This document shows, in pieces, positions 46,301 through 58,260 of a DNA stretch of 64,000 nt. Both the position numbers and the translations under genes were made by a program. The first letter of the stretch is position 1, and each line of letters starts with the position of its first letter. The notes below the pieces were generated by a model. The model did not search any database. It saw nothing but the letters and a program-made list of their open reading frames with translations, and was not told the DNA's origin. The stretch is from Effrenium voratum (Eukaryota > Sar > Dinophyceae > Suessiales > Symbiodiniaceae): NCBI GenBank assembly GCA_963377175.1, contig CAUJNA010000191.1, forward strand, positions 866,039 through 930,038, read 5' to 3'.

Positions 46301-49300
46301 ACATCTCCAAACGCGTGCGAACCGTGCCTGTTGGTTGAGTATGCTATATGGTTGTTCCCTGCTCCAATGGGTATGCATCAGGTATGCAACGAGAGGGCAT
46401 GCAACCAGAACCAGTGAGGCAGTGTTGTTCATATTATTTGATGGGGTAGGTAACGAATGTCTGCGGTGGCTCCCTCAAAAAAAAAAAAACGTGGATCCGG
46501 TTGGATCGCGGTCGGATCTGGTTCATTCAGCCAAACCTGAGTCACTCATTCACGTAAGGCCGGTGCCCCGTGGGAGGTAGGCCAGTGGCGGCACGTCCCC
46601 GAAAAATCTGTCTGACCATGGAGAGCTCCAGTATGTTTTCTTTGCTACGAACAGTCTTGGTTGCTCTTGACCCCCCTGCAAAAAGCTTAACTTTTTGGGG
46701 GTTTAGTCGCAAACACCTTTATTTCCCAAGAAGTTAATGTCTAAAGATCCAACCCAATAGCAGTCAAGCAGTGATCCTAAAAGTCCGTCTGGGTTGGTTC
46801 AAAGGCAAAGCACGCGGAGGTCCCAGCTTGAGACACACTTAAGACAAACGAATCCCAACCGGCAGCTCCTGTGGATTTCAGAACACTGCTGAGGAGCTGA
46901 GAATGATCCTTCCAACCACAGTTTTCACACCTAGCCCTCCTTGGTGCATTGATGGAAACTTCAAGGGGCCAACTTTGTTGCCATCGTGAGCTGGGGAGAC
47001 CGTTGCAAACGAACAATGCCCACGGCTTCAAAACGCAAGAACATCGGGCGGATGATCGCCGCCTTTAAAACACCCAAAAACCGAATATGCTTCCTGCTCC
47101 TTTCTGGCCATCGGAACCCCTTCTTGGAAGACCATGTGTTCGCACCATTTTTGAATGAATGCCTGTAAGGGACTTTCCGTTTTAAGTTTGAGTGTGCTGC
47201 TAAATGAGCAAATGTGCTTCTGCGTCACGAATTCTGCTTTGCTTGGGAAGGTCGTTCGAATGTTCCAGCAATGTCACTCTCTGGCTTCGGCAATCAAAGA
47301 CTGGGGCACAAGCGGACAAGCTTCAAATCAGATGTGGCACGGGCTCCTTTCACCAACCGGTCCCCATAACTTTAGGTGTTGGGTGCAACGATCTCTTTGC
47401 ACACTACCGCCAGGAATGATAGGTGATTTATTGCTGAGAGACTCATGAGGGAGCAAACCCAAGAGGGAAACCAAAGCAGCCCATAACTACTTACTGCATG
47501 CAGCATCCCGGCTCGCCGCAAGAAACAACTGGCTCCGCATCATTGAAACAGTCTAAGCTCGGCGGTGGTGAAAACGCAGCTCAACATCATTCACAAGCTT
47601 GAAATGTCCAGGGCGAAGCTCTCACTCTCTCTCCCTCTCTCGCTCTCTCTCTCTCTCTCTCTCTGTCTCACTCTCTCTCGCTCTCTCTCTCTGTCTCACT
47701 CTCTCTCGCTCTCTCCCCAGGCACGCGCAGCCTACTTAGCATCGCAGCGTGCTTACAAACGGCTGGGCAAACGGATGATGCGGGAATCGCTCGGATACAA
47801 ATTTGGGGCCAGTTGCGGATGCAGACAGTGCTGGATGCATGCTGTCCTGGCTGGGGGGCTGCGCGGGGCTCGGCAAGGAACCAGACCAAGCTCTCAAGTC
47901 GCATAACAATGCTTCCGGCGAATTCCATTCGAAGACGGCTTGGAAGCTGGGGCACGGTGGGGCAGGGCGACTCTGGGGCCCTAGGCGCAGCTTTTTGTGC
48001 CGCACAGCCAGCGCAGCGGGGTCCCGGGCGCAGCCCTTGAAGAAGACCAACTGCTGACAATTCTTGAAATCCAGAGAAACAAAAACATGAGGGCATCCTG
48101 CGGCCGCTTCCCTGCGGGATTATGTTTGCTCTACCTGTTTTTGGGCGGATCCAAGTACCATCCAAGTCGTCAAAGACAACCCGCCTGGCAGACCTGGGCT
48201 AGACCCTTGGTCAAAAGCCTTGTCTGTCTAAGCTCCTTGTGGCCTCCCTTTTAAGGGGGCAGGGCCTGGTGGTTGACACTATGATTGCACAAGCCTGGTT
48301 GCTTCGCCTTCCTATTTCCGATTTGCCCCCACCAGTGACTCCGCCTGATGCATTCTGCCCCGTGTCCCCGTGGATGATGAACCAACTCCTGACGCGCACT
48401 CACGCAAACACGGCAAAGGTGAGGCGACAGCAAAAAGCAAGAGGAGTTTTCAGCACTCCCCGAAACAACAAAAACAAGTGGGAAATGCGGCTGATGTGGC
48501 TAGGGAATTTGCTTCATTCGTGTTTTCCGGTTTTTTGCTGACCAAAGTGCCCCTTTGAGGCGCAGTTGTGCTTGCAAGCAAATCAATCGGATTGGAAACA
48601 CCTGGTGAAACAATCCAAAATCCCACAAACACTTGTACAGGTCACCCGGGTTCCTAGCTTGAGGAACTATCCATATAGTTCGAAAGCTCTTCACAACCCT
48701 GCAACTTGCCATTGCCCCCACTTTCCATGTCCCACATTGCAAGCGCTCACGCCGCTACATGCGTCGCTGAGGATTGCACAGGCATGGATGTCCCAACCGA
48801 ACAAGGTGTCAAACTGGTCAAGTTCCAATCCATGAAAAGAACCTCCTTTAAAACCTTGGGTTTCCATATTCAGCCGGTCCATTTGCAGCCGAGTTGTCCC
48901 ACTGAATGATTCTCAAAACAGGGTCCCCTAAAATGCCTGGTGTCCTCCTTTCCCTTCTACCAGCCAAAAGGATCGGATTCATCCCATCTCCCTCCGGGCG
49001 GAAATCGGTGAAGTCGACGCTGGGGCTCCGGGCTCCATTCCAAAGCACAGCCAAAAGAGCAGCAACGAGCCCAGCATCGAGCCACCCTGTTGGGTCCTTC
49101 CGGAGTCCTCAGGTCGACCCATCAGCGCCTTTTTGAGGGCCCCAGGCCCGGGCTTAGCCAATTGCGCCACGGAGGCCTAAGGGGCCCCTGACAACCGTGG
49201 GACTTGTTTGGCGACAAAAGGAGGGTGGATCGGCTTCTGGGGAGTTGACTACCATGATTGCCGTGTGGGAAAGCTTGATCGACTCACCAGAGCGGCAGAA

Positions 49301-52300
49301 AATATTTGGAGCCATGTTTTGTGGGCTTGACCATGTTTCGTGGAACCCGCCAAAAGAACAAAAATGGAACAATGGTGCCAATGAACAACAGGAATGATGG
49401 TGAATCACCCTTAGGCTGGTCCGCCTGTTGCAGCATCTTTGCCCACCATTGTTTAAGAAGCGTCATCGTCTGCCGTGCAGTGCTGGTGGCAGTTGCCACT
49501 TGGAACGCATGGAAGCACAAAGCGCTGACTTGTGCCAAGTGGTAAACAGGCTTCCTGCGCGAAAGACTTTACAGCTTGGCTTGTGGCTAGTGGACAAAGA
49601 AGGAGTTTACAAAACAAGATCAAAACCCTGAAACCCAACCAAATAGCAGTCAAGAACTCTTGGAATGACACGGAGGAGGGTCCAACCGTCCAAGTCGAGA
49701 ACACGCCAAAAAGCCTGAGTATTGCCCACCAAGCCCAAAACGAGTGTTTGTGTTTCTGCTCACAAGAAATCTGCATACACGTGATTGTTACAGGTTGGCC
49801 CCACGCTAAACACCCACCAAAACGGGATGCGAGTCAAAAAACCGGCGCTGCCCACAGAGTCAAGCTGCAAGCTCATAGACTTTGACACAGAAGTGCCAGC
49901 CGTCAGAAATCGCCTGCGCGATTTCACGCGGTGAAAGTCCGCCAGCGAACGGCTGTCAGCCAAAGAACAACACGCACCCCGTGGGAATCCATGAGCAACA
50001 AACCCCTTGATTCATGGAGGAGCGGTCCCTTTCCTTGGCAGTCCCGCAATCAGGAACACCCCCTGGATTCAAATCCGCCAGACTGATTACGGGCTCAACA
50101 TTTTCCTGTGCGCCAAGGTGGCAAGGGGGGAAAAGTAAAATGATCATCCGTTCAATCCTCAGCCGCAACTCACACTGAACTCCACAAACGCTTGTTACTG
50201 CGGAGCTGTTGTGGGCCCTTTCTGCATGTTTGGGCGTGCAACGAGCTAGGTCAGAATTGGCCAACACATCTCCAACTCCCAATTCATTCATCAGGGTTAC
50301 ATCCGACATGTTTCTATCAAGCTTCTCTGAAAGCCTGGCGGATTTCCCAAGCAATTTCTTCGGCTGGGCCATAAGTGACACACAAACACCTGGTCTTTCT
50401 GCCCAGGCCGATTCCCTTGGGCCGTCCCTTCGTCCGTGCCTTGGGGAGGTTCGACAGCCGAAGCTGTGGGCATGCGTGCCAGGTGGTTTCCTCCGTGGAG
50501 GGCACGACCTGAGCTTCCAGCGACTCTTTGGGCTCTTTGGGGGTTTGACTCAATTCGACGACCGCGTTACATGAAAGGCCAACCTGCGCCTTTGCAGGAT
50601 GGATGGGAACCTGACATAAAGAAGGATGGGCCGCATTTGCCACTTGTCAATAGCTTCCACTGGCACATCGTTTGAGGCAATGGTGAGTGGTCGTCAAACA
50701 TGGTCCCCCAAAAGGGCTGTAGTTTGCGAAATAGGTGGCGATGCGTCACACATTGACTTAGCACACACGATAAAACAACAAACGTTGACGCAACCCCTGC
50801 TTGTGAGGGAATGGCTCCACTTGCCCAACACCGACTCATTGTTCCTATGGTTGTCTGCCTAAAATGACTTGCATCTTTTACTTGGAGATAGCACGGAAAA
50901 GCAAACACGTGGATCAACTGGCTGGACAAACATCAAGTTCATGCAGCTTTGTTTAGCTGCTTGTTGCGAAGGCACCGCCAGGAAGTGACTGCATCAAAGG
51001 TTGGCCATGTTGCATGCTCAAAGTCATAAAGCACATGCATGTTCATGAACAAACACATGGCAGATCACAACAAATGCGTTGAAACCGACAGTCAAACAAA
51101 CTGCCCTTCACTGTGGACATGTTCACAGTTGTGCTGAGAGGTTTCAAAATGGGATTCATCAACAGGGGTCCCTAAAATATTGGCGCGGGCCGTTTGGTTG
51201 AACGGGATAACACCAGCACACAAGGGGTCAGGAGTGGTCATGCCATCTGTAGTGGGAACTCAATATTCAGAAACCCCTGGTTGATTAAGTACGGGGTGTC
51301 CCATTTCAGAGGAAACCCTCACTTCTGGCGGGAGCACCCAGGCAAATTGCCCCAAAGTCCCGAGAGCTTGCGCACCGAGCTGGCGCAAAGAGCACCATCT
51401 TCACCAGGATTCCCCACACACACACATCAAGTTCAAACAGCATGCAGGGGGACAGTTCTAGAGTGGCTTCTGAAAACACGGAACTATCTTGTCAGTCCTG
51501 GGCTGGACTTTGTCACCTCAAATCACTCCAGCAGCACACAAGTGATTTCAACCTCATGCCAGCATTTCGACCTGCAGGGCACCTTAGGAACACAAAGCAT
51601 GTTGACCTCTGACTGCGAGTCCCTTGTTGAAGGGGCTGATGTCAAAAGGCTCGCCCAAGCACACCGAGGAAACAAAAACACACCATGTTGGAAAACATAC
51701 GTAAAAACCCAAAGGGCCAGCAACATGCATCAACAATCGCGAAACCACGTCGTACAAACCATCCCCTTCCCTGCCATGCACAAAACTTGGCCCATCCTCG
51801 CGTAGCCATAGACCCCAGTCCCTAGATGCTGGCCTAACATATGGCCTACTTAGGCTCGACCCGTTTCATCTCGTCGCAAAACAAAGTCCAAGAGCACCTC
51901 CTAACTTTGAAGCCCAACCTGGTTTTGCCTGCGCTCAGTTCGGCCGAGAGTCATCAGAGGAGGCCAGCTCCAAGATTGAGCCCTCGCGGTGGGACTTTTG
52001 CCTTGCGAGCTGGTGTCATTGTTTGGGTGAGCCGTTACTGGCGCAAGCGATCGGACCCTGCTTGATTGAATTCGCTTGTAGCGTGGCCTTCATTTGGGCA
52101 GGGCTCACTGAGTTGGACGCGTGGAAACTCTGATCCGCAAAGGGCTGGTTTTGAGTTTCAACTATTCCCATGTCTCACTTTCTCTGTGGCCCCCGGCTCG
52201 AATCGAAGGTCGCGCGCGCGCTGAACTGGTTGATTCCCAAAGCAATGAAACAACATGAAACAACCAAAGATTGCTCCAAAAAACCGAGAGGACGCGTGAC

Positions 52301-52911
52301 GCCGAGAGCCGAAAGTTTCTTTCAATAACTAAAACATTCGGCAAACCCTGGCCATCTTTTGAAACCAAGCCCAAGCAAACAAGCAACGCGGCTTGCCCGG
52401 CAATGCCCGGCCTGACGACGTGCCCATTCTCGTTTTGGCGCTTCTCCTGAGCAAGGCATGGCACGGGGCCAAGGAGGCTTGGCTACGAACTCCCCCAAAG
52501 CAATTTGCATCGCTGCAGGCTGAAAACACAACAACAAAACAACACATACAAACATTGCTGAAAAGCTTTGTATTCTGTCCAACCTGCCTGTTTGGCTGGG
52601 GCGTCTCTGACCCCAGCCATGTCTTCTGCCAAAGGCACGTTCCACAGGAGGTAGGTGGTCATGATTCCCTTGCCTGCGCCAGAGAAACTCACTTGTCCAA
52701 ATGCCCGCATCCTGGAACTTGGCTTCTACAACTGGCTTCCCGCTCAAAGGGCAATTACGGAGGATTCACCGGCTGCTACGAATACAACCGTTTAGCTTTC
52801 GCCTCCAGCAAGGCCTCACGCCCAACTTCAACGTGGCAGTATCCAATATTCAGTTATTGTTGCTCGCGGAGGGCTTAAAGAAAACCAAACTGAAAGCAGC
52901 ATTTTCAGGCA

Positions 52912-52953
<42 letters not shown>

Positions 52954-55900
52954 AGTGCAATAAAGGCTCAGCCGCGCCCTCACTGACCGGCCTTTCGCCT
53001 CAATTTGCTGCTGGGTCCACTTGAAGCGATCGTCATCCTCCACGTAGTCCTTGGCACCGGCAGGCTGGGTGCAAAATAGGAGGGTCAGGAAAAACACACA
53101 CACACACACACATCAGCTTCCCTCCCATTGGTGGTTTGGAGCCCGGTATAGCCCGGTGGTTTGGTGGTTTGGAGGTTTGGAGGTTAAGGGGTGGTTTCCC
53201 ATATACCCTCGACAAGAACCAGGGATTCAAATCCCCAAACCACCAGTTAAGGGGTACCTGAGTAGAGAAATGCCCATCCCCTTCGGACAAATAGTGTGGG
53301 GCATGAGCAGACAATAGCAAACAAGAAAACTTCATGGCAATATCCGATTCACATGACATAGCGCAGCTAGCTGCCGGTGTGCACACCGCCAGGAATCAAG
53401 AAAAAAGTGATGTCGTGAGAGCAGCTCCAGATGTCCAAAAGCAAGTCTTGTAGACCGCATACAAGCACAAACAGCCAGGTTCATGCAAAAGAAGATATGA
53501 CAGGCTGCAGAAGCAGGGGACATGACAAGGAACAAGCTGCATCATCCTGAGAGTCTTGTGTATGTCCAGCGTTGTCTTAGGACACTCACTGGCTCGAATC
53601 TTGACTGCCAGTGCTCCGCTTTTCAGAATTATATAGCCTGTCCAACAAGGGAAATGGAAAATCGACAGCTCCGCCTGGGGTCGGGAACGAGGCTTTCTGG
53701 AGAGACGGGCGCTTTTTTTCTGCGTCGATTCCCGGGCTTGGTGTGTGTTTTACATTCGGGGTTGGAGCCAGTACTGCAAGCAGCGCCAAACGCTATTTTC
53801 GGAAAATAACGGCTGCAAGCGAAAAGATGGTACAAGGTGATTAAGGAATCCTTTAGACCTTAGAAAAGGCCCACCAGTTTGTTGAAGTTCTGGCTAGCCA
53901 ACGCGCAATTTGCATCTTCAGGTTGTCTTCAAAATGGAAACACCCGACATGCGCGCAGCTGCGACACAAGGCGCGTAGGTTTGCTTGGAGATGTGGATGT
54001 GGTTCACCTGCAGGCCAAGTTTTCTACGATTGCTTTCCGACTGCCTGACACCCAGACATGCGGGCTCCCCCGACACATAGATCTATCTCAATCGGCAAGT
54101 CAATAGCGGTTTGGAAAGGAGTTGAGCGGAAGACGACTTGTTCTGGACATGCAGGGACCTGATCGTGTCAAGCGGGTCTAATAAGACCTATCCTTCGTCA
54201 GAACAACCTGAGGCCTACATAGCAGCCTGGAGAAAAACTCTCAAACACATGGTGACTCCAAGCAAAGTGGCCAATCAGGTTGCGAAAGAAACTGTGTCAA
54301 GGCCAGACAATCCCTTTCTGGCTTGTCGGCTCCGATTGGGACCCATGGCATGTGTTGACTCCCATGTTTCCAGCGTTCCATCGCCCTGTCAGCCTCCAAG
54401 CAAAACAACCACTGGTAACGACATAGGCGCACTTTGATTACCCTACCACCTCAAGCTGTGCGCAAGAATATGAGGTCGTCACACGCAGCAGCGTACACCG
54501 CCTGACAAAAAAGCTTGGGGGAGCATTGAGAGCACAACTAGTCATGATACCTAGTTGCCTCTAGTTCAGCATTCCCTCCCCACCTCTGCGAGCAAGCAAG
54601 CACCTATTCCGACCCCGAAAGTTGACCGGCCCAAACCGGAGCATACAAAGAAAGCGAAGCGCCTTGCCGGTGCTCATCATGCGGCTCGCGGTGTTCACCG
54701 TGTCCCCGAAGAGGGCGAACTGAGGTTTCTGGGAGCCCACCACTCCACTGATGACCTCGCGCTGGGAACCAGCGGAACCCCCGCGCCCAACTCAGAGGAA
54801 GCGGCGCAAAACAATGCACCGCGAGCAGGAAGCTCAGCGAGAAAGAAGCGCGTGACAGCTCGTTCGCAACAAGGGTACCCTTCAGGTCTGGGGGTCTTGT
54901 AAATACTCAAATAAGAAAAAAGTATCCTACTAACTTACTAGCTGGATTGATAGGAAGAATTCCCCGGGCTTGGGCCTGGCCGGTGTTGATGCCGATCTTC
55001 AAGGACAGGCGCTCCATGCCGTTCATCCCCGTGGCGCACTTGGAGAACTGCCGCAGGATGGCCACGGCCACCTCCAGACCTCGGCGCCCGCGAGACTCGG
55101 GTGACGTTGGAAGGGGAGCAAACATTTGACTTTTGGCAGCCAAGTGGATTTGGATTCCAACCACTAAACCACAAGAAGCGAGAGTGTAACATGTGGCCCA
55201 ACAACAGCCATGAAAATACGATTTCTCGGATTGTGCTCAAGGGAAACAACAGGGATTGAACTGCCTTGGATGGTTCGAAGGGGAAGCAATGAAAGCAACT
55301 TCAACATCCAAGAGGAATTCGACCCTTTGGGAGCCTCTAGGGCAAGAAACGCATCGGTTGCAACCAGTGAGCTGAAAGGTGGCAACAGGGAACCGTGTCG
55401 GAATTAAGAGTGCGGACTCCCCCAAGCAAGCACATGTTGAAAACGCTGTTGAATCAGCGGAACAACAGCACCCTCGTGCGAAGATGGATTTCACTGGTGC
55501 CAGTTTGGCTCCAATCATTGGCCAGTGCCATCTACTTGTCCAACTGCACTTCGGGCCACCTGTTAAAGAAATTCCATCGTGTGAGATCCCATGAGTCCTG
55601 TCAGGGAAGTCGCCAACGCAAGATCCACCAAGAAGGGCCCTCAAGACAGGCTACAAGTCGCTGTATGCTATTTCTCTTCTGGCCCAGGAGCAATCACGAT
55701 TCGAAGCCCATAGGCCCAAAACGTCCGATACAGCTCCCTTGTTGCAGTCTGGGTCTATCAACTCCGTTAGATCTTCAAAATCATTGCAATTAGGGGAACC
55801 AGGGAATACCAGGAAAACCCTGGAAATTCCGGCAACTTGAATATCTCGGGATCCCTTCTTTGCCTATTTTGGTGTGCAGGCCTCCCTCACTCCCTCTGAA

Positions 55901-57717
55901 GCTTCAACACCCTGACAAGCCGCACTTGACCGCTTTCTTCTGCACCGAGTCCTTTCCGTTGCCGCTTCTCCCCAGCTTTCCATGCTTCTTCTTGTCCCCC
56001 GTCATCCTCGGCCGTGTGGGTGTGTGGACATAGCCCTTTGAAATAGGTAGGTGCAAAAGGCGTGACGTCTATACCCTTTTCTCGAGAAAGAGTATCCCTT
56101 TGCATGGGCAATCTGCTGAAGTCAACCGCACGAGCCACCGCCACCGTCCATAGGAAGGGCCCATGTGGAGAAACGTGACGTCACACCACGCACGAATGCT
56201 CAACTTGCGGTACCCCCAGACCTGATCTGGCATGTCACACAGCAATTTGAGAAACCCCAACATGATTTCGCGGTTCTGCTGGAAGGCTGGCATTTCGAGG
56301 CTCAAGTGCAAAGCCATGGTGCCTTCCCATGCAACCAGGAACACATCAGAAAGTTGCTTTTGGAGGATGAACTTCCATATAGGGCCCTCTGTCACCTCCC
56401 TCCCCAAGCAGCTGCTCCAAGCGTCCCTGCAGCCATGAAGGTCTTCCCAACCGTTTCGATCTTCACGACGTCGTGCTCCTCAGAAACACATTGGGGTCGC
56501 GACTCCAAGTGTGGACCGCTGAAATGGGCGCTGAGGTTAGCAAATGGTGGGATGCTCCACTCTAGTTCCCTTGCCACCCTGGTGGTTTGGAGCGAAGCGG
56601 GGCCAAAGCTGGCGGGGCACAAACCTGCAAATAACAATCCCTCACACGCGTGGTGATTTGGATTAAATGGATGTGCGCAACCAGAGTTGGCCGTGGTTTG
56701 GCCAGGTCTTGGCACCTATAGCCTGGCAAGAATACCGCTTCGCACAGGGGCGGCGGTCTAACGTGGCACAGGATCTTCCAAGTGGCGGAGCTACCCAAAG
56801 GTCCATCTCAGGTTGTCACGACGCGCACCCCATCGCCTGATGTTGGGCCCCTTCTTTTGGTGGGGCTAGGATGTCATGTTGTTTAGATCTCAACAGGGCC
56901 AAGCAAATCTTTTAGCACCCTTCAACAAACACAGACTCCTCAACTTCTTGAAGAAGTTGCCTGAGCCTGACCCAGCCGGGTTGACCGTTTTTGAACGAAA
57001 AGGGAAAACTGGCGCCTGGCTCTGCTCTTACAAAACCGCTTCACCTTTCCAATTCAACCCACTGCCAGCTGGATTCACCGCACGTGTGCAAAAGCCTGGG
57101 CAAAGCGAGGCGAATCCTTTGGCGCAAGTGCTGCTCAATGCATGCGCCCTACAAGAAACAATAATTGCTGCAAATCACTCTATGGAAAGTCGCCTGATGC
57201 TTCCTGATGGCCGTTTTTTTCCTCCCAGCTCAAAGCAGCTTAAACCGCATCCCTTCTCCTGGCAGACCAGGTCCATCTGGGTGAAGACGCGGTCCAGCAT
57301 GGCCACTAGGTCGCCGGGGCCCAGGTGTGCCACCACCCGCTCGAAGTCGTATATGTCGATGAACACCACCGTCCTATGCTCGGTCACGCGAAGTGCAGCC
57401 AGCCGCAGCGCTATTGCAAGGTCAGGCGCAGATTTCGCGACAGGCGCAGCACTTTCAGAAGGCCAGGTAGAGGTTCCGTGGCAGGCGCATCGTTTGCGTA
57501 ATGCACTTCTCGTGGCAGGCAAGGCACTTTCGGAAGGCCACGGCAGATTTCGTGACTGGCGCAGCACTATGGCAAGAATACGCGGAGTACACTGTAGGTG
57601 CCACTTTTATGCACAAACATCGCCGCGTTTTTCAAGTACAAAAGTAGCCGGCGAAGTACACTCACTTCTCCAGCTCAAGCGCGAAAATCACAACTTTTAA
57701 GTAGGGAAGAGACAGAC

Positions 57718-57762
<45 letters not shown>

Positions 57763-58229
57763 CAGAAACACACAAACCAAGAAAGAAATAAAGAAATAAA
57801 GAAAGAAAGAATCAATGAAATAATCAAAGAATCAACAAATCAAAGAAAGACAGTTTGAAAGAAATAAAGAAAGATAAATCAATATAAAGAGAACCATCAA
57901 GAGAAAAACACAGAAATGCGAAATAAAAAGAGAAAGATAAAGATAAAGAGAAAGAGAGGGAGCGAGAAAGACAAAAATAAAGATATGGCGAAAGAGAAAG
58001 AAGGAGAAAAACAAAAACAAATCAAGCAACAAACAAAAACACACACACACACAAATGGAGCGAGAGAGAGAGAGAGAGATAAACAACAAATAACGAGACA
58101 AATCAAGAGAAAGATGAAGGGAAAGAGAAATATTCAGATAAAAAAGCACAACTTGTTTAAAGATAAATAGAGATAAAACGAGAACAATGAAGACAGAGAT
58201 AAGGACAACTATAAAGAGAAGAGAAAGGG

Positions 58230-58260
<31 letters not shown>

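Larger units (their letters stand above)
46112..47971. other. Gene 1 intron with a short inverted-repeat element and a CT tract
   Basis: Carries the hairpin near 46,190-46,216, the family A element at 46,656-46,768 and the CT tract at 47,612-47,718. No additional exon is needed. Confidence 0.65.

Noticed and set aside
47612..47718. Ser/Leu-rich coding exon on plus
   Set aside because: Simple CT repeat.
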